From Nocardiopsis flavescens (GTDB lineage Bacteria > Actinomycetota > Actinomycetes > Streptosporangiales > Streptosporangiaceae), in the NCBI RefSeq assembly GCF_900141985.1, contig NZ_FQZK01000009.1, forward strand, positions 124,001 through 188,000: a DNA stretch of 64,000 nucleotides, in the 5' to 3' direction. The notes under the pieces were generated by a model that was given only the letters and a program-made list of their open reading frames with translations, had not been told where the DNA came from and searched no databases. Below are positions 8,962 to 17,352 of this stretch, piece by piece. How positions within the stretch are numbered: position 1 is the first letter of the stretch; each line of letters begins with the position of its first letter. Both the position numbers and the translations under genes were made by a program.

Positions 8962-9140
8962 AGAGGGGGATGTCGTCGTGTCGGGTGCGTTCCAGGATGT
9001 GGACGGGGAAGTAGGGGGAGTCCAGGTCGGGGTGGAAATCCGGAACGACCCGGGCCAGGTCAATGGAGTGAGTGGCCTAGGGCTGTGCGGTGGCATGTCC
9101 GGCCCGTAGGTCGAAGAGGCTTTCCTTTCGATTCCTTGGG
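8962..9140 (-). pseudogene. Deleted Imm49 gene: 3' end plus upstream leader remnant
   Basis: Read on the minus strand, 8962-9062 is almost identical to the last ~100 bp of the Imm49 gene at 608-1498, including its TGA. Just beyond, 9120-9140 (CCCAAGGAATCGAAAGGAAAG in minus-strand reading) resembles the leader in front of that gene (CCCAAGGAATTAGAAAGAAG at 578-597). The ~0.8 kb between leader and 3' end is missing. An Imm49 gene once followed this toxin operon in the same way as at the left edge of the window, and was deleted. Confidence 0.75.
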
Positions 9141-9154
9141 CGACCCTTCGAAAT

Positions 9155-9607
9155 TCATTCCCCCCTCTCGGCCTTCTTTATCTCCTCTTGCAGCCACTCT
9201 GGAATCCTGTCGGGACGGCGAGGGTATTTCTTCATTTCCTCTGCGTAGTCCTGCGGGGTTGGGGGGAATGTGAAATCAGGCCTCTCGTCATAATTGAAAT
9301 CAACGCTGTATTTCCCGGGAGGAGTAATGGTGTATTTAAGTGAGAACCAAGTTCCCTGGCCTTCGGTGTACATCCCGTGCCGCAGGTTCCTTGAATGGCT
9401 GAATGCCTCCTTGGAGGATCCGAAAGGCTCGGCTGTTCCGTCTTCTCGGAACACGACGATGCCACCCGTTGCGGCTCCGCCGACCTTCTTGTAAGTGAAC
9501 TCTATTCTGGCCCACCCTTCTGGGTGCTGTTCCAAGATGGAACGCCCCACGGAATTTAGTGCTTCCTGCTGCTCCAGAGGGCTCATTCCGCCAGGCTGGT
9601 GAAACAT
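9155..9607 (-). CDS. YezG-like immunity protein
   Basis: This 150-aa soluble protein has features of the YezG/DUF600 family: a helical N-terminus, a beta-rich centre (WARIEFTYKKVGG), the strand FSLKYTITPPGKYSVDFNYDE, and the tail DYAEEMKKYPR...IPEWLQEE. YezG of Bacillus subtilis is the cognate antitoxin of the LXG DNase YeeF, and the gene upstream here has the same kind of nuclease tip. A GGAGG site precedes two adjacent ATGs at the toxin stop (overlap TGATG), so translation is coupled to the toxin. The gene is clearly less GC-rich than its neighbours, matching the toxin tip and implying joint acquisition. Confidence 0.78.
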   Translation of the reverse strand: MFHQPGGMSPLEQQEALNSVGRSILEQHPEGWARIEFTYKKVGGAATGGIVVFREDGTAEPFGSSKEAFSHSRNLRHGMYTEGQGTWFSLKYTITPPGKYSVDFNYDERPDFTFPPTPQDYAEEMKKYPRRPDRIPEWLQEEIKKAERGE

Positions 9608-12291
9608 CATTCCTCCCATTTCGGGTGGTTATCGTACTCCAGGGGATCCTGGCGCACTCCGTTGATTGACCATTCAATGTGGACTATGGCGGGCGGTGGA
9701 TAGAATACTTCACCTGTTGCCGGATCGCTGATGGGCTTCATGGTGGAGTCATCTTCCAGGGATATTTCTACACGCACTTTCGGTGGGTTGGGGCCTGCTG
9801 AAAGGATGGGTTTCCATGCCGCCATCTGGGTGTCGTAGCCGTCCCCCAATCCTCTTCTGAGGGAACTCTCATTATTTTTGATAAGGCCGTACCATGTCCA
9901 TTCGGCCCGACGGAAGCTGCCGGATATACCTGGTCGGACAACGCGTTCCTGATTAACGATGTCCATCATTGGAGCCTGATTTAGGCGCTCTCCGGGGCCC
10001 ATGAACTCCGACGATCCAAAAAGGTGTCCTCCGTTCCATTTTCCCACATCCAGTAGCTTTACTTCGCCAGGCTCCGGATCCCGGTCGTGGATCTCCCGAA
10101 AATCATTTTTGATCTGTTCATTGAGGAGTTCGAAATACCTCCTCCCCATCCTGTTGACTTTATCCTGTTCGTTCGTATTTCTTTTTTGATTACCGTATTC
10201 CAGCTCACCTTCCGCGTAGACGGTGCGACGATTGGCGTCTGTTTTGAATGTATACTCAGCCTTCCCTGTGTTGACGATGTAGGTGGCGTTCGGGTGGGGA
10301 TTCAACATCTCTGGGTGCCGGGATTTCGGGTGTTGCGACTCCAGTCGCACTTCAACGATATCCCCGTGTGAATCTGTTCGATATGTACTTTGAAGTATAC
10401 CGGCCGAATCGAACAAACGATACGTTGTGTCCGGTTGTAGCGCTAGGCCATTGTCTCCGAAGCGTTCCTTGGGACCCGGGTATCCGTCCTGTCCCGGTTC
10501 GATCCTGATTGGCCCGCCCCCTGTTGCAAGGGAAGGCGGGTTCGGCCCATTTCCTTCATTGCTCCCTCTGGAGGGGGCGCCAGAAGAGGCTGCACTGTCG
10601 GGACCAAAGCTGATCGTTCCGCCGCGGTTGGTGAAACCCGGGTGCGGGTCGGTGACGGTGGTGGCGCCGCGGGGGGTGTCACGGGGGTTGGAGCCGTCGC
10701 CGGTGCTGTTGGTGACGGTGGGAGTGTCGTGGCGGGCGGTGATCTCGTTGCCCGCGCCGTCGACCACGACGCGCTGGCCGTCCCGGGCCTCGATCAGGGA
10801 CGGGTCGGTCTCGTAGCGCCGGACCGGGGTGTCGTGGACCGCGGACGCGTCGTCGGGGACCTGGGAGGCCACCCAGAGGTCCTGCTGGTCGCGCAGGCCC
10901 TCCTCCAGTTCGGCGCGGGACCGCGGGTCCACGCCGTCCAGGAACTCCCGGCCCGCGGCCAACCCGGCGGCGGTCGGGTCGGCGGGCCGCTCCGGGGCGG
11001 CGCCGTCGCCGGAGGGGGAACGGGTGTCCTGCTCGCGCAGGCCCTCCAGGCCGGTGAGCAGGCCGCGCAGCCTCTGCGGGTCGATCCCCAGCGCCCGCAG
11101 CGTGTTGTCGGTCAGGGAGACGACAGGGGTGGCCTGGCCGGAACCGCCGCCGGAGATGGCGTGGCGTCCGGAGGCCGCGCCGTCGACCAGGTTCTGCAAC
11201 GCGTCGGTCGGCCCGCGGGTGCCGCCGCCGATCCCGTCGAAGATCTTCAGCCCCTTGTACGCCAGCAGCGGCACTCCGACCACCGCGCCCACCCCGGTCG
11301 CGGACAGCGCCACCCCCACCGCGATCGTGCCCGCGTTCAGCGCCGCGGTCGCGATCACGTACCCGGGCCGCTCTCCCCACTCCCGCCAGGGCACCACCGC
11401 GTGCGCAGCCTCCACCGCGGAGTCCCACGCGATCTCCCGGCTGCGCTCCCAGCTCTGGAACCCCCAGTGGTCGATCTCGGCGTCGTACAGGCCCACCACG
11501 GCGCCCGCGCCCTCGACCACCCCGCGCCAGTGGTCGCCGGCGTTGGTCCCCCACTCGAAGTCCCAGCCCCCCGCCCCGTACATCCCGGTCATGCCGCCGG
11601 CGTTCTCGACGATCCCGGAGCCGAAGTCCCAGACGCCGTGCTGGACGTCCACCCACCAGTAGTGGTCGACGCCGATCCCGGGCCCGCCCCAGGCGCTCTC
11701 CAGCTCCTCGGTGACCTCGGTGAACCCGTAGGCGATCTCACCCCCGCGCAGCTCTGTGGACCCGTCCGGGTCCACCGCCGTGTACCGGCGGGCGCTGAAC
11801 AGGGCGTTGACGGCGTTGGCGCACGCGGCCTCCGCCGCCATGAAGTCGACCTGGATGCGGACCTTCTCGGAGTTGATCCGCGTGTACTCGGTGTACTCCT
11901 CGCTCTCCCCGCCCCACAGGGTGCCCTTGGCCCAGTCCTCGTCGTCGGCGACCCGTTCGTTGAACCGGCGCGCATCCCCTTGGAGCGCCCAGGCTTCCTT
12001 GCGGAGCTTGCGGGCCTTCTCCGCGAAGGTGTCCAGGGCGGTGGCCGCCGTGCCCAGGGCGCCGCTCACCTCCTCGGCGTCGTCGGGGACCGAGTCCACC
12101 GCCGAGAACAGCACCCCGGACTCAGGGGCGCTGTAGCAGGAGGCCAGCCCGCCCCAGGCCGCGTGGATGTCGCCCGCGCTCTCGGCGATGTCGGCCCCGT
12201 CGCCCCGCAGGTCGCCCGCGGTGTACTCCAGCCGGTCCGGGTCGGTGCCGGGGACGAAGAAGGAACTCGGGTCGAAGGGGGCTGGGCTCAC
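9607..12291 (-). CDS. ESX/WXG-type polymorphic toxin with DNA/RNA non-specific endonuclease tip
   Basis: An 894-aa modular toxin. Residues 1-150 form a helical WXG100/LXG-like export domain (DPDRLEYTAGDLRGDGADI, then AWGGLAS). A hydrophobic segment at ~310-350 (ATAALNAGTIAVGVALSATG) resembles membrane-insertion regions of such toxins. Residues ~350-600 are a low-complexity linker. The tip (~630-894) has the EndoNS signature GGHLFGSSEFMGPGERLNQ with the catalytic His near residue 755. The last ~1 kb of the gene is markedly AT-richer than the first 1.65 kb, a break near 10640 that marks tip exchange. It sits in an operon after two small ESX-like genes and before its immunity gene. Confidence 0.85.
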   Translation of the reverse strand: MSPAPFDPSSFFVPGTDPDRLEYTAGDLRGDGADIAESAGDIHAAWGGLASCYSAPESGVLFSAVDSVPDDAEEVSGALGTAATALDTFAEKARKLRKEAWALQGDARRFNERVADDEDWAKGTLWGGESEEYTEYTRINSEKVRIQVDFMAAEAACANAVNALFSARRYTAVDPDGSTELRGGEIAYGFTEVTEELESAWGGPGIGVDHYWWVDVQHGVWDFGSGIVENAGGMTGMYGAGGWDFEWGTNAGDHWRGVVEGAGAVVGLYDAEIDHWGFQSWERSREIAWDSAVEAAHAVVPWREWGERPGYVIATAALNAGTIAVGVALSATGVGAVVGVPLLAYKGLKIFDGIGGGTRGPTDALQNLVDGAASGRHAISGGGSGQATPVVSLTDNTLRALGIDPQRLRGLLTGLEGLREQDTRSPSGDGAAPERPADPTAAGLAAGREFLDGVDPRSRAELEEGLRDQQDLWVASQVPDDASAVHDTPVRRYETDPSLIEARDGQRVVVDGAGNEITARHDTPTVTNSTGDGSNPRDTPRGATTVTDPHPGFTNRGGTISFGPDSAASSGAPSRGSNEGNGPNPPSLATGGGPIRIEPGQDGYPGPKERFGDNGLALQPDTTYRLFDSAGILQSTYRTDSHGDIVEVRLESQHPKSRHPEMLNPHPNATYIVNTGKAEYTFKTDANRRTVYAEGELEYGNQKRNTNEQDKVNRMGRRYFELLNEQIKNDFREIHDRDPEPGEVKLLDVGKWNGGHLFGSSEFMGPGERLNQAPMMDIVNQERVVRPGISGSFRRAEWTWYGLIKNNESSLRRGLGDGYDTQMAAWKPILSAGPNPPKVRVEISLEDDSTMKPISDPATGEVFYPPPAIVHIEWSINGVRQDPLEYDNHPKWEE

Positions 12292-12369
12292 GGGTCACCG
12301 CTCCGGAGGGTGGGGGAAGGGGTCGGGGCCGGTCGGGGGGCAGGAGACGGGTGGAACAGGGGTGCCGGG

Positions 12370-12750
12370 TCAGCGGTAGTGGGGCCGCTGCCCGCCGCCC
12401 GCCGAGGGGGTGGCCTCGGTGGCGGGTTCGCGTCCGGCGTTGAGCTGGGCCTGGGCCGCCATCTCCAGGTTTCCCGCCACGTAGTGGTTCGTGGCCTCGT
12501 AGGCCCCGCCGACCGCGCGCAGGGTCGTCTCGGCCATGCCGCCCAGGACGCCGAAGTAGTGCTCGGCGAACCGTCCCAGGGCTTCGGAGACGATGCCGCT
12601 GCCGCTCTCCTCCACGGCGTTGCCCAGATGCGTCTCCAACCGGGTCAGACCACGGGTCAGCCCGGAGCCGCCCTCCTCGTCGCCCAGGTGGCCCAGAGTG
12701 GTCTCCAGGACCCCGCCGACCCGGGCGGGATCGATATCCCAAGCGCTCAC
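12370..12750 (-). CDS. DUF6507-like ESX-associated small protein
   Basis: This 126-aa helical protein begins MSAWDIDPARVGGVLETTL, which resembles the DUF6507 family found beside WXG-type toxins in actinobacteria. Two amphipathic helices (GLTRGLTRLETHLGNAVEE and ALGRFAEHYFGVLGGMAETT) are followed by a flexible tail. It lies 78 nt before the toxin and overlaps the upstream gene by 4 bp. Its probable role is an export partner or chaperone of the toxin; this is inferred from order and fold only. Confidence 0.65.
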   Translation of the reverse strand: MSAWDIDPARVGGVLETTLGHLGDEEGGSGLTRGLTRLETHLGNAVEESGSGIVSEALGRFAEHYFGVLGGMAETTLRAVGGAYEATNHYVAGNLEMAAQAQLNAGREPATEATPSAGGGQRPHYR

Positions 12751-13121
12751 GGGTGCTCGCTCTCATCGTCGGAGGGGACAGAAGGGGCAGGGGGTGCGGG
12801 GGAGAAGGCGCAGGGGCGGAACTCCGCCGGGGGAGCGTCGGCCCCCGACTCCTCGATGTGACCAGAGTCACTCTCGGGCGTATTCGTGGCGGCGACCGTC
12901 GCCCACAGTTTTCCGAGAGCGGCGCGCGTTGTTGCGATATCCGCTTTGACCTGCGAATTCACGTGCTCCGCAATACGTTCGATCCGATCTCGGGCGGGAT
13001 CGCCCGCGCCGGGTCCGCCTTCTCCGGTATCCGTCGGGGGGGAGGGATCGGCGGACGGCTCCGCGCCCCCGACCTCCGGTACCCCGTCCCAGTCCTCGGA
13101 CTCCACGACCTCGAACTTCAC
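12747..13121 (-). CDS. Small acidic ESX-operon protein, 124 aa
   Basis: A 124-aa protein with an acidic, Pro-rich N-terminus (ESEDWDGVPEVGG), a central helix (RIERIAEHVNSQVKADIATT) that could form a WXG-like hairpin with ALGKLWATVAATN, and a Pro-rich end. The GTG at 13121 is chosen because an AAGGGG tract lies upstream; the frame continues open to 13271 but without a ribosome site. It is the first gene of the toxin operon, translationally coupled to the next. No firm family is recognised. Confidence 0.55.
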   Translation of the reverse strand: MKFEVVESEDWDGVPEVGGAEPSADPSPPTDTGEGGPGAGDPARDRIERIAEHVNSQVKADIATTRAALGKLWATVAATNTPESDSGHIEESGADAPPAEFRPCAFSPAPPAPSVPSDDESEHP

Positions 13122-13331
13122 CGAGCGCCACCCCTTTGTCCACAGGTTGCCGACATGACTATTTCTCGGACCGTGACCGCTTGTAGTATGCAGTTCCTCC
13201 CTTTCGGGGTCATCGGGTCTCTTATGCGACTCCGCGGGCCCTCTTTCGAACTGTCGGCACCCCCTGTGCATCCTCCTTCTACGGGAGGCGACAGCCTCGC
13301 GAGGACCCCCGAGAAAGAAGCAGGTGAACGG
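13122..13331. promoter_or_regulatory. Divergent promoter region of the two ESX arms
   Basis: This 210-bp gap between divergent operons is lower in GC than its flanks. It includes a TTGTCCACA DnaA-box-like sequence at 13136-13144, just upstream of the minus-strand start. Specific -35/-10 elements are not clear. Confidence 0.4.
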
Positions 13332-13661
13332 ATGTCACGTTGGGAAGTCGGCGACACGACGCTGGCCACTCTGGGGCAGAGCACCTCGGGCTCGGGCGAT
13401 GAGCTCAGCTCGCTGATCCAGCAACTCGTCCAGGCGGCCGAACCGCTCGTCGGCAAGTTCGACGGTGCGGGCAAGGCCGCCTTCGACTCGTTCAAGACGC
13501 GGGCCGACGGGATCACCGCCGACCTGAGGGCCGGCCTCGGCTCCATCCAGGTCGGCCAGGAGGGCATGAACACCGCGTTCGTCAGCGGTTCGGACACCAT
13601 GGCCGACGACGCCAACGCCAGCATGGGCGCGGCCAACTTCGACGCCGCCAAGTTCCGCTGA
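13332..13661 (+). CDS. WXG100-family protein (first)
   Basis: A 109-aa helical hairpin protein of the ESAT-6/CFP-10 type: helix 1 DELSSLIQQLVQAAEPLVG, a turn at KFDGAGKAAFDSF where FDG replaces the usual WxG, and helix 2 TRADGITADLRAGLGSI. There is no signal peptide. Such proteins are exported by type VII secretion as heterodimers, probably here with the protein encoded 34 nt downstream. The ATG at 13332 follows CAGGTGA. Confidence 0.82.
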   Translation: MSRWEVGDTTLATLGQSTSGSGDELSSLIQQLVQAAEPLVGKFDGAGKAAFDSFKTRADGITADLRAGLGSIQVGQEGMNTAFVSGSDTMADDANASMGAANFDAAKFR

Positions 13662-13695
13662 CCCTTCGGCCACCGCACCCCCGAGGAGCTTCCAG

Positions 13696-13989
13696 ATGAA
13701 GAACGCGTACGACGTCGGGGCCTCCCAGGAGGCCCAGGGCAACATCAACACCATCATGAACCGGCTCGAGGGCATCATCGGCGAGCGCGACACCGACGTC
13801 AGCTCCGCCATGGCCGAGTTCGAGGCCACCGGTGTCTCCGAGGAGTACAGCGCCAAGGAACTCAAGTGGCACAACGCGGCCAACGAGGTCCGTGAGATCA
13901 TCCGGCTGGTCCGCGAGACCCTGGAGACCAACGACTCCACCGCGCAGGAGACCCTGAGCCGCGCCAACTCCGCGGTCCAGAACATCTGA
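13696..13989 (+). CDS. WXG100-family protein (second)
   Basis: A 97-aa helix-turn-helix hairpin: helix 1 AQGNINTIMNRLEGIIGERD, a turn near FEATGVSEEYSAKELKW, helix 2 NEVREIIRLVRETLE. The position after the first WXG100 gene and similar size suggest an EsxA/EsxB-type heterodimer. The WxG motif is degenerate. A GAGGAG site precedes the ATG at 13696. Confidence 0.8.
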   Translation: MKNAYDVGASQEAQGNINTIMNRLEGIIGERDTDVSSAMAEFEATGVSEEYSAKELKWHNAANEVREIIRLVRETLETNDSTAQETLSRANSAVQNI

Positions 13990-14050
13990 CGCCGCGTCCG
14001 GCGCCCCGGACGGGGCCCGGTACGGGAACGAGAAGCGACGAGGAGCACGG

Positions 14051-15028
14051 GTGGCACGCGACTACGACAGCCAGCTGCTGGAGTCCGTCGCCGTACGCCG
14101 ACAGCGGCTGCGCGAGGCCGTGCTCTTCGGCGGGCAGCGCACCCGGCGCCGCCTCGACGAGAACATCGCCAAGGTGCTGATCAGCGCCTGCCTCGCCGCC
14201 GTGGTCTGCGGCGGGACGGTCGGCTGGTCCTTCGTCAGCCACCAGCTGGGCTCCCAGCGCATCGAGCAGGAGCAGGCGGCGTCCGGTCCCGCCGACCGCG
14301 CGCTCGCCTCCACCCCCGGCGACTGGGTGGGTGCCGAGGTCACCTTCGACCACCTGCGGGCCGAACTGGACGCGGCCGGGGTCCCCGAGAGCCTGTACGT
14401 GCTCCCCGGGGACCCCCGGCCCGAAACCGGCACCGTCGACGGCTACTACCTCGTCACCGCGGACGGGGAGGGCTACCTGTCGGTGTCCGTCATGGACTAC
14501 GACCAGGGCCGCGCCGGGCCCGAGTTCAGCACCGAGGACGAGACCGTGCGCTGGCTCCACCGCGAACTGGCCACCACCGAGGCCGCCCCCGAGCGGCTCG
14601 GCACCGCCGAGGAGGCCGAGGTCGCCGAGAACACCGCCGCACTCGTCGACGACGTCCGCGGAAACCTCGAACAGCGCAGCGGCGGCTCCTACCTGCACAC
14701 CCTCGAACCCGGCAACGTGGTGGACGCCTTCGGCCAGGAGAGCGGCCGCCGCCTCTACCCGGACGGCACGCCCTTCGACGAACGCGGACTGCCCGGGTAC
14801 GCCCGCACCGACGCCGACGGGAACACCCTCTACCACCGCTACCGGGTGATCCACCCCTTCCAGGTGACCGCCACGACCGCCCCGGCCGACGGGGACTCCC
14901 CCGGGGGCGCCGTCCGGTTCACCCTGGACACCGCCGGGTTCGGCGAGGTGCCGCCCGTGCCCACCCTCCGCTGGCTCATCGGCAACGGCTACGTCGAACG
15001 CGTCGCCGTCACCGACGCGCCCGCCTGA
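14051..15028 (+). CDS. Membrane-anchored TNT-domain protein of the ESX locus
   Basis: A 325-aa protein with a basic cytoplasmic N-terminus, one membrane helix (residues ~41-62, VLISACLAAVVCGGTVGWSF) and an outer domain. The last ~120 residues match the TNT (tuberculosis necrotizing toxin) fold: NVVDAFGQESGRRLYPDG, TPFDERGLPGY, YHRYRVIHPFQV and LIGNGYVERV. TNT enzymes cleave NAD+. Here the Gln of the family's PGxGxQY-like strand appears to be Arg (GGAVRF), so activity is uncertain. A fixed membrane anchor is unlike free TNT toxins and suggests an accessory part of the secretion machine. It is not EccB: there is no matching repeat domain or length. Confidence 0.65.
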   Translation: MARDYDSQLLESVAVRRQRLREAVLFGGQRTRRRLDENIAKVLISACLAAVVCGGTVGWSFVSHQLGSQRIEQEQAASGPADRALASTPGDWVGAEVTFDHLRAELDAAGVPESLYVLPGDPRPETGTVDGYYLVTADGEGYLSVSVMDYDQGRAGPEFSTEDETVRWLHRELATTEAAPERLGTAEEAEVAENTAALVDDVRGNLEQRSGGSYLHTLEPGNVVDAFGQESGRRLYPDGTPFDERGLPGYARTDADGNTLYHRYRVIHPFQVTATTAPADGDSPGGAVRFTLDTAGFGEVPPVPTLRWLIGNGYVERVAVTDAPA

Positions 15029-15133
15029 CCCGCCGGCCCCGCGGGCCCGGCACAGCGAAGAACGACCGCGCACCGCGCAACGGCGGTGCGGCGAAGAACA
15101 ACGACACGGCGAACACGGCAGGATGGGAAGGCA

Positions 15134-16459
15134 ATGACCGCTTGGAGCCGCGTGACTCTCGTCGGCGAGGAGCGCAGGGTCGACGCGGTCCTGCCCGCGG
15201 CGGAACCCGTGGGCGCGCTCATGCCGGAGGTGCTCGAACTCCTCGGCGACCCCGTCGAGAACCCGGCGCGCCTGCGCCACCTGGTCACCGCGTCCGGGGC
15301 CGTCCTGGAGGGCGACACCACCCTCGCCGACCGGCAGATCGCCGACGGGGCGGTGCTGCGCCTGGTCCGGGCCGAGGAGCCGGTCCCCGCACCGGTCGTG
15401 CACGAGGTCCCCGAGGCCGTCTCCAAGGCGATCGACGACCACGCCGGCCGCTGGAACCCCGTGGCGGCCCGGTGGACCGCCACCGGTTCGCTCGTCGCCC
15501 TCGCCCTCACCGGTGCCTGGACCGCGCACCTGTACGCGCCCTCCACCGGCGGCATGGTCGGCCTCGCCGCGGTCGCGGCGCTGCTCATGGTGGCCGGGGC
15601 CGCGCTCGGTCCCACCTGGCGCGAGCCGCTGGGCACCGCACTCTCCATCGCCGGGGCCGCCGTCGGCGGTCTCACCCTGTGGCTGGCCAGCGATCTCTTC
15701 GGCTGGCCGGAGTGGGCGCGCTGGGGCGGGCTCGCCGCCCTCGTGGCCCTCCTCGTCCTGCTGCTCGGCCTCACCTCCGGCCTGGGCCGGGGCGGGCTCA
15801 CCGGCGGCGGCACCGGTCTGGTCCTGGCCGTGGTCTGGTCGGGGGCGGCCGCGCTGGGACTTCCCGCGTACCAGGTCGCGGCCGTGATGACCGTGGCGTG
15901 CGTGGTGCTGCTCAGCATGCTGCTGCGCCTGGCCCTGATGTTCTCCGGGCTGGCGGTGCTGGACGACAGGCGCAGCTCCGGGGACTCGGTGGCCCGCGGC
16001 GACGTGCTCGCCTCCGTCGCCGGCGCCCACCGCAGCCTCGTCATCGCCACCCTCGCCGTGGCGGTGGCCACGGCCACCGCGGGCATCGGGCTCGCCACGC
16101 ACTTCGACCCGTGGACGGCCGGGCTGTCCGCGGTGCTGGCCATCGTGGTGGCCAGCCGGGCCCGGCTGTTCCCCCTGGTGGCGCAGAAGGCGGCGCTCAC
16201 GGCGGCGAGCCTGGTGGTGCTGGCGGCGTTCCTCTTCTCCTGGACACAGGCGTACTCGTGGGGGGTGTGGCCGGCACTGGGCGTCGCCGCGGCCGCCGCC
16301 GCCATTCCCGCGGTGGTGCTGTCCGTGGAACAGCCCGAGCACGTGCGGGCCCGGCTGCGCGGGATCACCAGCAGGTTCGAGGCGGTCGCCGTCGTGGTGC
16401 TGGTGCCGCTGGCCATCGGCGCCTTCGGCACCTACCAGCGCCTTCTCGACACGTTCTGA
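15134..16459 (+). CDS. eccD: Type VII secretion integral membrane protein EccD
   Basis: This 441-aa protein has the EccD plan: an N-terminal ubiquitin-like domain (residues 1-85, WSRVTLVGEERRVDAVLPA...GAVLRLVRAE), a linker, and eleven predicted membrane helices to the end. EccD forms the transmembrane vestibule of the ESX complex. The ATG at 15134 follows GGGAAGG closely. eccB, eccC, eccE and mycP are not adjacent, so the core machine must be completed from elsewhere in the genome, or this EccD serves a reduced system. Confidence 0.85.
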   Translation: MTAWSRVTLVGEERRVDAVLPAAEPVGALMPEVLELLGDPVENPARLRHLVTASGAVLEGDTTLADRQIADGAVLRLVRAEEPVPAPVVHEVPEAVSKAIDDHAGRWNPVAARWTATGSLVALALTGAWTAHLYAPSTGGMVGLAAVAALLMVAGAALGPTWREPLGTALSIAGAAVGGLTLWLASDLFGWPEWARWGGLAALVALLVLLLGLTSGLGRGGLTGGGTGLVLAVVWSGAAALGLPAYQVAAVMTVACVVLLSMLLRLALMFSGLAVLDDRRSSGDSVARGDVLASVAGAHRSLVIATLAVAVATATAGIGLATHFDPWTAGLSAVLAIVVASRARLFPLVAQKAALTAASLVVLAAFLFSWTQAYSWGVWPALGVAAAAAAIPAVVLSVEQPEHVRARLRGITSRFEAVAVVVLVPLAIGAFGTYQRLLDTF

Positions 16460-16470
16460 GCGGGGGACCG

Positions 16471-17352
16471 ATGAACACCGAACAGGTCGGGCAGGCGGCG
16501 CCGGTGTCCGGCGACCCGTGGGTGCGCCGGGCCGGGCGGGCCGTGCTGCGGCCGTTCCGGCCGGTGGACGAGATGGCCCGCGCCATCGAACTGGGCGCCG
16601 GGTTGCAGCGTTCCACGTCCACCGGGCGGCGGATCGCCGTCGACGACCTCGGGACCGGCGCCGACGCCGCGGTCGTGACGGCGCTCATGGCCCGGGCCCT
16701 GGCCCACTTCCGCCACGACCGGGTGCTGGCGGTGGACGCCATCGGCCGGGAGCCCTCGCTGGCCGACCGGCTGGGTGCGGCGGGGCCGGGGGACCTGGGG
16801 CGGGCGGACGCCGCCGTGTTCGAGACGGTGTGCGAGGGCCTGGGGGAGGTCACCGAACGGCTCTGGACGGCGCGGACCGACCCGGCCGACACCCGCGCTT
16901 ACACTTTGGCGCTGCTTCCGGTGTCCCGGTTCTTCGGGGTGACCCTGGTGGCGGGCGAGCACGGCGGCGGGTTCCTGGAGACGGTGGCCCGGGGAGCGCA
17001 CGCGCGGGTCCGCGTGGTGCGGGCGACCCGCGACGCGGTGCTGCGGGTCGGCCGGGAACTGGACGTGATGGCGGCCCAGGGGCGCGAGCAGGAGGCCGGA
17101 CGGACCGTGGTGGTGGTCCTGGACCAGGAGCGCGGCGAGGACCGGGGCCTGGACGTGGCGCGCACGGCGCGGATCATCGCCGAGAGCGGCGCAGAGGTGG
17201 TCGCCCTGCCGCACGACCGCCACCTGGCGCAGGGGACGGCGGTGCTGCCGCGCCGGATCGCCGAGAGCACGCACCGGCTGGTGCAGGCGGTGGCGGTGGC
17301 CGCCCTGGACCGAGCGATCGACGGCGGCCCGAGCACGGGGAGCGGACGATGA
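16471..17352 (+). CDS. Degenerate MinD/ParA-like protein of the ESX locus
   Basis: A 293-aa protein with the layout of ESX-associated MinD-like (EspI-type) ATPases: a tryptophan linker near the N-terminus (DPWVRRAGRAVLRP), a first strand RRIAVDDLGTGADAAVVTAL, then VLAVDAIGREPSLADRLG (a VDANP-like block) and later strands TVVVVLDQ and VVALPHD. The Walker A position reads GTGADAAVVT and lacks the Gly-Lys-Thr/Ser triad, so ATP hydrolysis is unlikely. It starts 11 nt after eccD and overlaps the next gene by 4 bp. Confidence 0.65.
   Translation: MNTEQVGQAAPVSGDPWVRRAGRAVLRPFRPVDEMARAIELGAGLQRSTSTGRRIAVDDLGTGADAAVVTALMARALAHFRHDRVLAVDAIGREPSLADRLGAAGPGDLGRADAAVFETVCEGLGEVTERLWTARTDPADTRAYTLALLPVSRFFGVTLVAGEHGGGFLETVARGAHARVRVVRATRDAVLRVGRELDVMAAQGREQEAGRTVVVVLDQERGEDRGLDVARTARIIAESGAEVVALPHDRHLAQGTAVLPRRIAESTHRLVQAVAVAALDRAIDGGPSTGSGR

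Noticed and set aside
9607..13000. Very long opposite-strand frames over the toxin, ESX, sigma, nrdAB, STAND ATPase and MoxR genes
   Set aside because: They mirror real genes in high-GC DNA, encode Arg/Gly/Pro-rich or unnatural sequence, lack ribosome sites, and the opposing frames have clear protein families.
14051..15028. EccB as the identity of the membrane protein before eccD
   Set aside because: It has a single N-terminal membrane helix as EccB does, but is shorter and its outer domain follows TNT motifs, not EccB repeats.
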